This document shows, piece by piece, positions 17,941-27,284 of a stretch of 64,000 bases of DNA. Under the pieces are notes generated by a model. The model was not told the DNA's origin. It saw only the letters and a program-made list of their open reading frames with translations, and made no database searches. Source of the stretch: OLB4 sp002050165 (GTDB lineage: Bacteria > Bacteroidota > Ignavibacteria > Tepidaquicellales > Tepidaquicellaceae); assembly GCA_030263475.1 (NCBI GenBank), contig SZPC01000008.1, positions 1 to 64,000 of the forward strand. Reading direction: 5' to 3'. The translations under genes and the position numbers were made by a program. How positions within the stretch are numbered: position 1 is the stretch's first letter; every line of letters starts with the position of its first letter.

Positions 17941-19383
17941 ATGAAAGTTGCTTTTCTTACCTCAGAATGTTTCCCTTACGTAAAAACCGGAGGGCTGGGT
18001 GATGTCGCCGGTGCTTTGCCGAAAGCACTATACCAATCGGGTTGTGAAGTGAAAGTGTTTCTACCATTGTACGGGGGAATAAAAGTTCAAGACCATGGAA
18101 TTAAGCGGATTGACGAATTCAGCAATATTTCAGTTCATCTTGCGGGAAAAGATTTAAACTTTTCAGTATTTCATACTACATTGCCCGGTGCCGAGGTGGA
18201 GGTTTACTTTATAGATTGCCCGTATTATTACCACCGTAACCTACCATATACAAACGATTCCGACGAAGATGAAAGGTTTCTCCTGTTTCAAAATGCAAGT
18301 TTGATGACATTGCAAAGATTGAAGTGGGCGCCTGATGTTATCCATTGCAACGATTGGCAAACCGGCCTCATTCCGGTTTACTTGAAAACAAATTATGCAT
18401 GGGACAGGTTGTTCGGCGAATCAAGATCTTTGTTGTCAATTCATAATATAGGATATCAGGGGCGATTTCCTGAAAGTACTGTTGCAAAATCGGGTTTGGA
18501 TAGGAACTTGTACCTGAACGCCGGTCCGCTCGAATTTCATTCCACTTTCAGTTTTTTAAAATCGGGGATAATGTACGCCGACAAAATTTCAACTGTGAGT
18601 CCGACTTATGCCAGAGAAATCCAAACCGAGGAGTACGGTGCCGGTATGGACGGGGTTTTGCGCTCCAGAAGTAACGATCTTATAGGAATTTTAAACGGAA
18701 TAGATATTGACCTTTGGAATCCTGCAAAGGATAAATTTATCAAAAGTCAGTACACGGCAGAAACACTTGAAATGAAGGAAGAAAATAAAAAGAATCTGCT
18801 TGAAAGAGTAAACATAGAATATGCTGAAAATCAGCCAGTACTTGGAATTGTATCACGACTTGCTGGTCAAAAGGGAATTAATTTATTACAACCAATAATA
18901 AATCATATCATGTCGCTGCCTGTTAGGTTTGTTGTTTTAGGCAGTGGTGAAGAGCAGTACGAACAATTTTTATCTGCAGCTGAGTCAAGTTTTGAAGGAA
19001 GGTTCTGCGCATATTTGGGTTACAACAACGAACTATCGCACTTGATTACTGCAGGTGCGGATATATTTCTCATGCCGTCGAGATATGAACCTTGTGGACT
19101 CAATCAAATGTATTCGCTCAGGTACGGTACTGTCCCGGTTGTTCGAAAAACCGGCGGGTTAGCTGATACAGTTATGGACTACCATGAATATTATGAAAAG
19201 GGGAATGGTTTTTCGTTTAACGAATATTCGTCAGCTGCTCTGCTTTCAACAATTCAGCGGGCAGTTGATATTTATTACCAAAAAGATATATGGAGCGGGA
19301 TACAACGCCGCGGAATGTTAGAGGACTTTTCGTGGAAAAAATCCGCAGAGAAATATCTGGATGTTTATAAAAGTCTGATGTAA
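17941..19383 (+). CDS. glgA: Glycogen synthase (ADP-glucose type, GT5)
   Basis: A 480-residue cytoplasmic glycosyltransferase adding glucose from ADP-glucose to alpha-1,4-glucan. The N-terminal donor-binding motif is K15-T-G-G-L, followed by GDVAGALP. 'HCNDWQTGLIPVYLK', 'LSIHNIGYQG', 'VSRLAGQKGINLL' and the C-terminal 'PSRYEPCGLNQMYSLRYGT' with catalytic Glu383 are all in place. The start is set at the ATG at 17941, where MKVAFLTSECFPYVKTGG matches the universal N-terminus. The longer open frame upstream overlaps the esterase and is not used. The stop lies one base from the stop of the convergent beta-CASP gene, leaving no space for a hairpin terminator. Confidence 0.95.
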   Translation: MKVAFLTSECFPYVKTGGLGDVAGALPKALYQSGCEVKVFLPLYGGIKVQDHGIKRIDEFSNISVHLAGKDLNFSVFHTTLPGAEVEVYFIDCPYYYHRNLPYTNDSDEDERFLLFQNASLMTLQRLKWAPDVIHCNDWQTGLIPVYLKTNYAWDRLFGESRSLLSIHNIGYQGRFPESTVAKSGLDRNLYLNAGPLEFHSTFSFLKSGIMYADKISTVSPTYAREIQTEEYGAGMDGVLRSRSNDLIGILNGIDIDLWNPAKDKFIKSQYTAETLEMKEENKKNLLERVNIEYAENQPVLGIVSRLAGQKGINLLQPIINHIMSLPVRFVVLGSGEEQYEQFLSAAESSFEGRFCAYLGYNNELSHLITAGADIFLMPSRYEPCGLNQMYSLRYGTVPVVRKTGGLADTVMDYHEYYEKGNGFSFNEYSSAALLSTIQRAVDIYYQKDIWSGIQRRGMLEDFSWKKSAEKYLDVYKSLM

Positions 19384-19384
19384 C

Positions 19385-20800
19385 CTAAATTTCAAATTCT
19401 TCCCCGTCGGAAGGAATGTAAATTTTCCCGAACCCCATTTTCTCTAATGCACTCTTAAGCGCCTGCTGTTGCGGGAGTTCACCGTGTACAAGAAATATAT
19501 CTTCCAACAACTTCCGGTCGAATTTATCGAAGTATTCATGTAGTTCATTTTTATCCGCGTGGGCGGAAAATGAGTTCAGTACAACTACGTTCGCATTTAC
19601 CTGATACGAATCACCAAAGATTTTTACTGTCGGGTTAGGTTTATCCCTTGAGTCGATAATTTGTCTGCCGAGTGTATGTTGAGCCATAAACCCAACAATC
19701 AAAATTGTATTGTTCTTGTTTTCTATGTTATTTTTTAAGTGATGCAGAATTCTACCCGATTCGCACATTCCCGAAGCGGATATTATTATAACCGGTTCAT
19801 CGAGTTCATTTAGTTTCTTGGAATAGAATGCATCTCGTATATAACTAACATGAGTATTGCCAAAAATATCGACACCATTACGTAGTAATTTGGCGGTTTC
19901 CTTATCGAAACTGTCCGGATGTTTCCTGAAAACTTCTGTTGCGTTGGTCGAGAGCGGACTATCAACGAATATTTTCACATCAGGAATTTTCCCTTCATTT
20001 AGGAGTTTCGTGTAAACGTAAACTATTTCCTGAGTTCTCCCGACGCTAAAAGCAGGAATGATTAATTTCCCGCTTTTATTGTAAGTTTCATTGATGGTTT
20101 TTGCGAATTGAAACTCCATTCCGTCCGATTTATCGTGTACTCTGTTGCCGTAAGTTGATTCACTAATAATACAATTTACGTTACCAATAAAGTCCGGATC
20201 GCGTAGAATCGGGAGTCCGGGTCTTCCTATATCACCTGTAAAAGCAAACTTGATTTTTCGGGTATTTTGATTTATTTCAAGCACGGTTTGTGCTGAGCCA
20301 AGTATATGCCCCGCATTAAAAAATTTCATTTTCACTTTGCCATCAAATTCCGGTATTTCTAATTCTTCATAGTAATTGACAGGTTTGAACAAGTTCAGAG
20401 TATTAATTACATCATCAATTGTGTACAATGGATTGAACTCCGGTTCATTTTTCTTTCGCCTTTTCTTGTTTACATATTCGATATCTTTCTCCTGTATGTA
20501 GCCGCTATCGCGTAGCATAATTTCGCACAGATCTATCGTTGCAGGGGTTGCATAGATATTACCTTTGAACCCGTTGCGCCATAAACTCGGGAGATTCCCT
20601 GAATGATCAATATGAGCGTGAGATAAAATCACTGCATTAATCTTTTGAGGGTCGAAAAGCAAATTTTTATTCCTTTTGTAAGATTCTTCACGTTTACCCT
20701 GAAAAAGACCACAATCGAGTAATAAACTTTTCCCGTTAATCTCAAGCAAATGCTGAGAGCCGGTTACAGTCCTGGCTGCGCCGTGAAATTTAATTTTCAA
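19385..20800 (-). CDS. Metallo-beta-lactamase/beta-CASP family RNase
   Basis: A 471-residue cytoplasmic metal-dependent nuclease of the CPSF73/YsH1-like bacterial group. The zinc motifs are present: HAHIDHSG (motif 2), 'FNAGHILGSAQTVLEI' (motif 3) and 'FTGDIGRPG' (motif 4). The beta-CASP motifs follow: 'SESTYGNR', 'PAFSVGRTQEIVYV' and the C-terminal 'FSAHADKNEL' His. Family members cut or trim RNA. The exact substrate is unknown. The C-terminal KH-like extension of RNase J is absent, so it is not RNase J. It is separated by 5 bp from the Mpg gene and belongs to the same leftward unit. Confidence 0.88.
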   Translation of the reverse strand: MKIKFHGAARTVTGSQHLLEINGKSLLLDCGLFQGKREESYKRNKNLLFDPQKINAVILSHAHIDHSGNLPSLWRNGFKGNIYATPATIDLCEIMLRDSGYIQEKDIEYVNKKRRKKNEPEFNPLYTIDDVINTLNLFKPVNYYEELEIPEFDGKVKMKFFNAGHILGSAQTVLEINQNTRKIKFAFTGDIGRPGLPILRDPDFIGNVNCIISESTYGNRVHDKSDGMEFQFAKTINETYNKSGKLIIPAFSVGRTQEIVYVYTKLLNEGKIPDVKIFVDSPLSTNATEVFRKHPDSFDKETAKLLRNGVDIFGNTHVSYIRDAFYSKKLNELDEPVIIISASGMCESGRILHHLKNNIENKNNTILIVGFMAQHTLGRQIIDSRDKPNPTVKIFGDSYQVNANVVVLNSFSAHADKNELHEYFDKFDRKLLEDIFLVHGELPQQQALKSALEKMGFGKIYIPSDGEEFEI

Positions 20801-20805
20801 TATAG

Positions 20806-21429
20806 TTATTTTAGTTTGTTGAATTTATGGTTCGTAACGAATGGATTTCCATAAATGAAAAATCTGTTGAGCCTGTCCTCAGCTTTTGAAATTCCAATGC
20901 GTTTTGAGGCGCTTATTTTGAAATTTGTATAACCCGAATCGAAAATAAAAACTTCGCTTTTTGATGTAATGTCAATTCCGTTCAGTTCGAGCGAAATATC
21001 TAATGCCATACAAAGTTTACCGGGGCCACTGGTTAGATTGTAAATGTTGTTTACCTGTCTGAACTTTTTCATTTCTTCAATTCCCGATAGTGGTTCAATC
21101 GCTCTTATAAGAACAGCATGGGCATCACCGGGCTTTCCGGCTGTAGCATTTGCGCAATAGTGTACTCCATAAATGAAGTAAACGTAAAGTAGCCCGGGAC
21201 GATTGAACATAACTTCGTTTCTTTTGGTTTTGCCTTTGTAACTGTGACTGGCAGGGTCAGTCCTTCCTGTGTAAGCTTCAGTTTCTACTATCAAACCTGA
21301 AAGGATTTTACCGTTTATTATCCGGACGAAAGTTTTACCAAGGAGTTCTCTCGCAACTGTAAGCGACTTCCTTGTATAAAAACTTAATGGTAATGGTTTT
21401 GGTATGATTTCAGTTTTCTTAGTCCTCAC
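20806..21429 (-). CDS. mpg: DNA-3-methyladenine glycosylase (AAG/MPG type)
   Basis: A 207-residue DNA repair enzyme that removes alkylated purines and hypoxanthine. Family motifs are 'LLGKTFVRIING', 'IVETEAYTGRTDPASHSYKG' with the catalytic Glu in VETEAY, 'RPGLLYVYFIYGVHYCANAT' with the DNA-intercalating Tyr region, and 'LTSGPGKLCMALDI'. The length is normal for bacterial AAG. The start overlaps the end of the upstream TPR lipoprotein gene by 11 bp, implying translational coupling. No alkylation-response operator is visible. Confidence 0.92.
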   Translation of the reverse strand: MRTKKTEIIPKPLPLSFYTRKSLTVARELLGKTFVRIINGKILSGLIVETEAYTGRTDPASHSYKGKTKRNEVMFNRPGLLYVYFIYGVHYCANATAGKPGDAHAVLIRAIEPLSGIEEMKKFRQVNNIYNLTSGPGKLCMALDISLELNGIDITSKSEVFIFDSGYTNFKISASKRIGISKAEDRLNRFFIYGNPFVTNHKFNKLK

Positions 21430-23749
21430 CCTCTCCTTTAGATTTTTTAATTTCTTCTACCGGTAACTGATCGCCTTCTTTCTGTTGAACTTCACCATCG
21501 GGCTTTTCAACGTCTTCTTCGGGTTGATCTTTCTTAAGTTCCGGCTTTGGCTCGTTAATCGTTTCCGGATTTTCATTTTTCAGTTTGTCCTGATCATTTC
21601 CATCAGACTCTTTTTGAGTTAATACAGTTACCTTTTCAAATACACGGTTATTGTAAATTGTAAACGGATAGTTGGATATGATCATATTGTAGTAGTGTAG
21701 TGCGCTGTCTTTGTTTATGATCTGGTTTTCATAAATCCAGCCGAGGGTGTAATAAGCCCTAGGTAGTACAGTCGAGTCCGGGTGTGATATAATTATTCCC
21801 TGCAGTTCGGTAATTGCTTCAGAATACTGCTTGTTCAAAATGGAAGAAGAAACCTTTTCAAATATCTGGTCAACTCCTGCAGATACATTTTGGTTTACTG
21901 ATAACCCAAGTTGTTTTTTTGATTCAATTGCAAAAGGTGAATTCGGATATTCATTTATTATTTTGTTGTAGATTACTTCTGCCTCCGCTGTCCTGCCTGA
22001 ATTCGACAGTACGATAGCTTTAGTGTAATACGCCTTTGCAAGATTAAGGTAATCTGTTTCTTCGCTAATCAGTAAATTAAGGTAATGTTCGGCAGAATCG
22101 GGGATAACAATTTCGTACATGAATATTTCAGCGAGTTGAAATAAAGCGCTGAACCTTTGGTCTTGAATCTTATTAATATCCACTTGCTGATTGCCCGTAG
22201 TATCTTCTTCGGTTTTCCCGGAATTCTCTTTATCCTCACCCGTTTCTTTTCCCGATTCTTTTCGCTTCTCTTTTTCCTTTATGTCGCCTTCTTTTTCTTT
22301 GCCGGATTTTATAGAATCGTCGAGTTCGATTGAAAACCTGAAAGTCTGACCGCCACCCTTCCCTTCAGGTGTTTCACGGTTTTCTATTCCGTCTCTGCCC
22401 GGCGCTGTTTCAATTCCTTTTTGTTCGAGACGTTTTATCCTGTACTCTTCAAGCTCCTTGTTCTGAAGTGGGATTTCCTGTTTGGTCGTATTATTTGCTT
22501 TCGCAATTAAAGTGAAATATTTATCTAGAACTTTTGATTTATTTTTAGTGATTTCGGAGAAATTAGAGTTAGAATTTTCCTGATTAGATTTGTTGTAGTT
22601 TACCAATGCTGTAAGATAATCACCTGAATTAGTCTCGTAATATTTAGCGAGGTAATAGTATGCATCAGATGCGGATATTGAACCGGGGAAATCTACAATC
22701 ACGTTATAATATGCAATTTTGGCTTTCTCAAAATTGCCCATTGCAAGCAGATTGTTTGCAATCTCTAAATCTACCAATTGTCTAAACTCCGGGTAATCCC
22801 GATAGTCAGATGCCATATCTTCCAGAAGTTCGCCTGCCAGACGGTAATTCTGATCGCTGATTAATGCTTTAGCATAGTTAAGGCTTGAATAAAAGGTGAG
22901 GTCTAAATTAGAACTCAAATCAATTGCTTTATTAAATGCCGCCGTAGTAAGGGGCGATTCGAAGGTTGAGTAGATTCTGGCAAGCAGGTATTGATTACGT
23001 GCGCGGGTTTCCGAATCTTTTGAGAGGTCAACGGCATCTTTGAGATATTTCATCGCCTCCGACTGGTTTTTTTGAGTGAGATAGTAAACCCCCAAATCGA
23101 ATGCAGCTTCGGATTTTACCGAAAAGTTTTTTGAATTTTCTAAAAGGCTTTTCATTAATGTTTCTGCTTCACGGTTTTGACCGAGCCGAAACTTTGTCTT
23201 TGAGTAGTACAAAATAGCTTTATCGCGGACTGCACTGGTCTCAAACTTTGATAGGAACTCAGAGAGTGACCTTTCGGCTTGAAGATATTCCTGCATATAG
23301 TAATATGATTGCCCGATCATTAGTACCGCTTTATCGATAAACCTCGAATCTTTTTGAAACTGAATTACCTTAGAGGCACGCTCGACGACTTTAGTGAGCA
23401 AATCTTTAGTCTGAGGAGATATTGGCGTTGCGATGTTTAAGGAATCAAGTCGCCTGTTATAAGCCGCAATCCTTGATGTTTCAATCTGGTTCATTGCCTG
23501 GTCGAAATCCGATTGTGCGGTATAATATGCGTTGAAGTATGCGGAAAAATTTTCAATCCGGTTTCCTAAAAAAATATAGGTAACGAAGTCCTGATATTTA
23601 TCGTCGTTCGTCAATTCATAATCCGGCTCCGTTATTGTATCGAGAGGTGAACCGGAAAATGTCCGGTGTGTAACGTAGTTACATGAAGCGGAATACAGCA
23701 GACACACTGCAAAAATTAATGCTGCCCCGATTCTGTTGGTTATCCTCAT
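21419..23749 (-). CDS. TPR-repeat lipoprotein with charged low-complexity linkers
   Basis: A 776-residue protein. The signal peptide ends near SASC with Cys23 as a probable lipidated residue, so it is likely on the outer or inner membrane facing the periplasm. Residues about 110-400 and 510-680 are tetratricopeptide repeats ('AIDLSSNLDLTFYSSLNYAK', 'AYYTLGWIYENQIINKDSAL'), resembling BamD/YbgF-type scaffolds. Residues about 430-505 and 700-776 are Lys/Glu-rich low-complexity segments. Function unknown. A role in envelope protein assembly or gliding/T9SS-like machinery would be a guess. It overlaps mpg by 11 bp and heads the leftward unit with mpg and the beta-CASP RNase. Confidence 0.82.
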   Translation of the reverse strand: MRITNRIGAALIFAVCLLYSASCNYVTHRTFSGSPLDTITEPDYELTNDDKYQDFVTYIFLGNRIENFSAYFNAYYTAQSDFDQAMNQIETSRIAAYNRRLDSLNIATPISPQTKDLLTKVVERASKVIQFQKDSRFIDKAVLMIGQSYYYMQEYLQAERSLSEFLSKFETSAVRDKAILYYSKTKFRLGQNREAETLMKSLLENSKNFSVKSEAAFDLGVYYLTQKNQSEAMKYLKDAVDLSKDSETRARNQYLLARIYSTFESPLTTAAFNKAIDLSSNLDLTFYSSLNYAKALISDQNYRLAGELLEDMASDYRDYPEFRQLVDLEIANNLLAMGNFEKAKIAYYNVIVDFPGSISASDAYYYLAKYYETNSGDYLTALVNYNKSNQENSNSNFSEITKNKSKVLDKYFTLIAKANNTTKQEIPLQNKELEEYRIKRLEQKGIETAPGRDGIENRETPEGKGGGQTFRFSIELDDSIKSGKEKEGDIKEKEKRKESGKETGEDKENSGKTEEDTTGNQQVDINKIQDQRFSALFQLAEIFMYEIVIPDSAEHYLNLLISEETDYLNLAKAYYTKAIVLSNSGRTAEAEVIYNKIINEYPNSPFAIESKKQLGLSVNQNVSAGVDQIFEKVSSSILNKQYSEAITELQGIIISHPDSTVLPRAYYTLGWIYENQIINKDSALHYYNMIISNYPFTIYNNRVFEKVTVLTQKESDGNDQDKLKNENPETINEPKPELKKDQPEEDVEKPDGEVQQKEGDQLPVEEIKKSKGEGED

Positions 23750-23811
23750 TTAATAATTTGATTGTTCAGTTTTTCACAATTAATTTAATCATGCTACCTT
23801 ACTATGTTAAG

Positions 23812-24642
23812 TTAGTTCGATGGTACCATTTTATAAACACGGATGTAATCAATTTCCATGACATAAGGTGAATTGGAATCATCAACCTGTTTGTTGTTTT
23901 GTTCGTGATCCTTGACTGCAACGTTAGCAATCATAAACATAGGCGCTGTGGGAATACCTTCTGTCATTTCAAAGACAACTTTACCATCAAGTTTCCATGT
24001 AGCTTTATTCGGCAGACATTCAAATTCCCAGACCATCCAGCGATCTGCAAAATCGCCTTCAGTAGAGCTGGATTTTACGTAATAAAACGGTTCGCCAAGG
24101 CCGTAATATTTCCCTGTTTCATAATTTGGATAGTCAATACCCCAATGCAATGTAGAAGATATTTGGTTTTTATCAATCCCGAAATATTCAAACACGTCAA
24201 CCTCCGGCAAGGTTGGTCTTTGTTCCGGTAAGAGCCAGAAAGCAGGCCAAAATCCTTTTCTGAAAGGAAATTTAACGCGGATTTCCCATTTCCCGTACGG
24301 TTGTACGAAACTCTCGGAACTGCAAATCATACCCGAAGTGTATTCAAATTGCTTTTCGCTTTCTACGTCTTTTCCATAAATCTGCTTTTTAACCGTCGTC
24401 AGTTGCAACTTACCATCTTTAACCGAAACATTCTCCGGCATATACCACTGCAATTCCTTGTTAGACCAGATCGTTCTCGTTTCCCATGGAAATTCTGTTA
24501 TCCATTTTGTTGTATCAAACGTGTTGAAATTATCTTCGAAAGTGAGCTCCCATTTTATCGGCATATCATTTCCCGACGTTTTACAGCCTCCGGCCGGTTT
24601 AAAAATTAACAAGGCAATTAAAACCAAATAAAGTTTCAGCAT
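23812..24642 (-). CDS. GH16 beta-glucanase lipoprotein
   Basis: A 276-residue lipoprotein with lipobox AGGC (Cys20). The GH16 catalytic signature E-V-D-V-F-E is present with nucleophile Glu147, assisting Asp149 and acid/base Glu152. Flanking GH16 features are 'YTSGMICSSE', 'YGKWEIRVKFP', 'GFWPAFWLLP' and 'VMEIDYIRVYK' at the C-terminus. The expected activity is endo-hydrolysis of beta-1,3(1,4)-glucans such as laminarin. The length (about 250 catalytic residues) is that of a single-domain enzyme with no carbohydrate-binding module. It is transcribed divergently from lon and stands apart from the TPR gene by 62 bp. Confidence 0.9.
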   Translation of the reverse strand: MLKLYLVLIALLIFKPAGGCKTSGNDMPIKWELTFEDNFNTFDTTKWITEFPWETRTIWSNKELQWYMPENVSVKDGKLQLTTVKKQIYGKDVESEKQFEYTSGMICSSESFVQPYGKWEIRVKFPFRKGFWPAFWLLPEQRPTLPEVDVFEYFGIDKNQISSTLHWGIDYPNYETGKYYGLGEPFYYVKSSSTEGDFADRWMVWEFECLPNKATWKLDGKVVFEMTEGIPTAPMFMIANVAVKDHEQNNKQVDDSNSPYVMEIDYIRVYKMVPSN

Positions 24643-24820
24643 AACGAAAAGTTTTTAGGATAAAATCACATTAAAATTAATTTGAGTAAATGCAAAAGTA
24701 AAATATAATCAAACAAATGCGAATTACTTTTAAATTCCGAATAGGATAGCTAACTTGTCCGAAATTCATCACTGATATTTAAAAACGAAGAATTTATTTT
24801 TACGTCTAATTTAAATTCAA

Positions 24821-27277
24821 ATGACAGATAAAGATAGCATATACGATCATTTTGACGAGGTCTTTTACGAAAGCGACACAATGTCGGAAGAAGGGAAAGA
24901 TAAAATTCCCATCGTATTGCCGGTTTTACCTTTAAAAGATTTAGTGGTTTTCCCGCATACAGTTTACCCGATATTAGCCGGTAGAGATACATCTGTTAAA
25001 GCAATAAACAAATCAATCACTGCAGACAAATATATTTTTCTTGTAACACAAATTGACCCTGCAATTGAAAACACAACAAGTGCTAACCTTTATAAAATAG
25101 GTGTTGTCGCAAAAATACTTCAGGTTTTAAGGCTCCCGAACGGACTGATTAAAGTGTTGGTCAACGGTATTATCCCTGCCAAAGTAATCAGGTTTCAGGA
25201 ACACGATTTCATTACCGCCGAAGTGTTTAACATTCCATCATTTGACAATGTAACTCCGGAGTTAAACGCACTCGTTAAGAGGGCGTCTTCGCTGTTCAAT
25301 GAATATGTTCAGGCAAATAAAGAGATTCCGAATGAAATTATGAGTAAATATAACGCTTTCAAAGAAGCACAAAAGAAATTGTATTTCATTGCTTCTCATC
25401 TCAATTTGGATGTGAAGAAAAGATACACAATACTTGAGCGCGAAAGTATTGAAGCAAAATTTTTCGAAGTGTTATATCTTTTAAATTCGGAGCTGGAAAT
25501 ACTTAATGCTGAAAAAGAAATTGACGCTAAGATTTACAATGCGATGCAAAAAAATCAGCGGAAATTTATTGTGCAGGAACAGATTAGGATATTACAGGAA
25601 GAATTGGAAGAAGATACGGAATCCGATCCTGACTTGATCAAGCTTAGAGGGAAAATTGAAAAATCGGGAATGCCAAAACCGGTTATGGATAAGACGATGG
25701 AAGAGTTCTCAAAGCTAAGGAAAACTCCGCAAATGTCACCTGAATTTTCAGTCCTCCGCAACTATCTTGATTGGTTGGTCTCAGTACCGTGGACTGAATC
25801 TACTGAAGACAACTTCGATCTGAATAGCGCTAAAGTGATTCTGGACGAAGATCACTACGACCTTGAGAAACCTAAAGAAAGGATACTGGAGCTTTTAGCT
25901 GTATTGAAATTGCTTAAAGACAAGAGTATTAAAAGTTCACCAAAGGGGCAGATATTATGCTTTGCAGGTCCGCCTGGAGTTGGTAAAACTTCACTCGGTA
26001 AATCAATCGCAAGGGCAATAGGCAGGAAATTCGTAAGGCTTTCAGTAGGTGGCGTTAGGGATGAAGCGGAAATCCGTGGTCACAGGCGAACGTACATCGG
26101 TTCAATGCCGGGTAAAATTATTCAGGCGATGAAGAGGGCGGGGACAATTAATCCGGTTATTCTTATTGATGAAATTGACAAAATGAGCAATGATTTCAGA
26201 GGCGATCCGTCAAGTGCAATGCTCGAAGTTTTAGACCCTGAACAGAATAATACCTTTAACGACCACTATCTCGAAGTAGATTACGATTTGTCGAAAGTGC
26301 TTTTTATCACAACCGCCAATGTGAAATATAATATACCGCATGCCTTGCGTGATAGAATGGAACTAATAGAAATGAGCAGCTATATGGATTTTCAAAAGCT
26401 GGAAATAGCAAAGAAGCACATAATTCCAAATGAACTTGTGGAGCATGGTCTGGATGGGCAAGGGGTGAAATTTAACGATAAATCAATTTACCGGATAATT
26501 CGCGAATATACCCGCGAAGCCGGAGTTAGGAACCTCGAGCGGGAGATATCATCTATAATCAGAAAAGTTGCAAAAGAAAAGGTAATGAATGGGACTGTTA
26601 CTCCAAAAGGGATAACAATTACACCAGCGAAAATTGAAGAGTATCTCGGCGTTCCGAAATTTAAAAACAAACCCGCCGAGCAACGAAAAGCCGGAAAGGT
26701 AGGATCAGTGTTCGGTCTCGCCTGGACCCCGATGGGCGGGGATATTCTAACCGTTGACGCTAACGTGATGAAAGGAACGGGCAAGCTTACCCTCACTGGT
26801 AAACTTGGAGACGTGATGAAAGAATCTGCAATGGCGGGATTATCATATTTGAGATCAAACTCTGAATCATTTGGAATTGACGAAAATCTGTTCAAAGAAA
26901 ACGATATTCACATACACTTACCCGAAGGTGCAATCCCAAAAGACGGACCGTCTGCCGGCATTACAATGGTGATAGCAGTTCTCTCTGCACTTACTAAAAT
27001 ACCCTGCAGTACCAATGTAGCTATGACCGGTGAGATAACACTTCGCGGTAACGTTCTGCCGATTGGTGGTTTGAAAGAAAAATTACTTGCTGCATTGCGG
27101 AGCGGAATAATGAACGTTATTATACCTCAGGACAATGAAATAAACCTGAAAGATATTTCTGTTGACATTACATCAAAGCTTAATATTGTGACAGTCTCAA
27201 AAATCGAACAAGGGTTTGAACTCATCTTCGGGAAGGATAAGTTAAAAAAGAGAAAAGTTAACAAAAAAAATTATTAA
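24821..27277 (+). CDS. lon: ATP-dependent protease Lon
   Basis: An 818-residue cytoplasmic AAA+ serine protease that degrades misfolded and regulatory proteins. The N-terminal substrate domain begins at 'LPVLPLKDLVVFPHTVYP'. Walker A GPPGVGKTS is at 383-391, Walker B 'VILIDEIDKM' follows, and the protease domain has KDGPSAG with catalytic Ser711 and 'GGLKEKLLAAL' with Lys754. Length and order are normal for bacterial Lon. The C-terminal tail is lysine-rich (KKRKVNKKNY). No CIRCE or other heat-shock operator was seen in the 178-bp upstream gap. dnaX follows after 7 bp. Confidence 0.97.
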   Translation: MTDKDSIYDHFDEVFYESDTMSEEGKDKIPIVLPVLPLKDLVVFPHTVYPILAGRDTSVKAINKSITADKYIFLVTQIDPAIENTTSANLYKIGVVAKILQVLRLPNGLIKVLVNGIIPAKVIRFQEHDFITAEVFNIPSFDNVTPELNALVKRASSLFNEYVQANKEIPNEIMSKYNAFKEAQKKLYFIASHLNLDVKKRYTILERESIEAKFFEVLYLLNSELEILNAEKEIDAKIYNAMQKNQRKFIVQEQIRILQEELEEDTESDPDLIKLRGKIEKSGMPKPVMDKTMEEFSKLRKTPQMSPEFSVLRNYLDWLVSVPWTESTEDNFDLNSAKVILDEDHYDLEKPKERILELLAVLKLLKDKSIKSSPKGQILCFAGPPGVGKTSLGKSIARAIGRKFVRLSVGGVRDEAEIRGHRRTYIGSMPGKIIQAMKRAGTINPVILIDEIDKMSNDFRGDPSSAMLEVLDPEQNNTFNDHYLEVDYDLSKVLFITTANVKYNIPHALRDRMELIEMSSYMDFQKLEIAKKHIIPNELVEHGLDGQGVKFNDKSIYRIIREYTREAGVRNLEREISSIIRKVAKEKVMNGTVTPKGITITPAKIEEYLGVPKFKNKPAEQRKAGKVGSVFGLAWTPMGGDILTVDANVMKGTGKLTLTGKLGDVMKESAMAGLSYLRSNSESFGIDENLFKENDIHIHLPEGAIPKDGPSAGITMVIAVLSALTKIPCSTNVAMTGEITLRGNVLPIGGLKEKLLAALRSGIMNVIIPQDNEINLKDISVDITSKLNIVTVSKIEQGFELIFGKDKLKKRKVNKKNY

Positions 27278-27284
27278 GCCCAAT

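Noticed and set aside
24643..24820. Heat-shock operator upstream of lon
   Set aside because: No CIRCE inverted repeat (TTAGCACTC-N9-GAGTGCTAA) or other clear operator is present in the gap.
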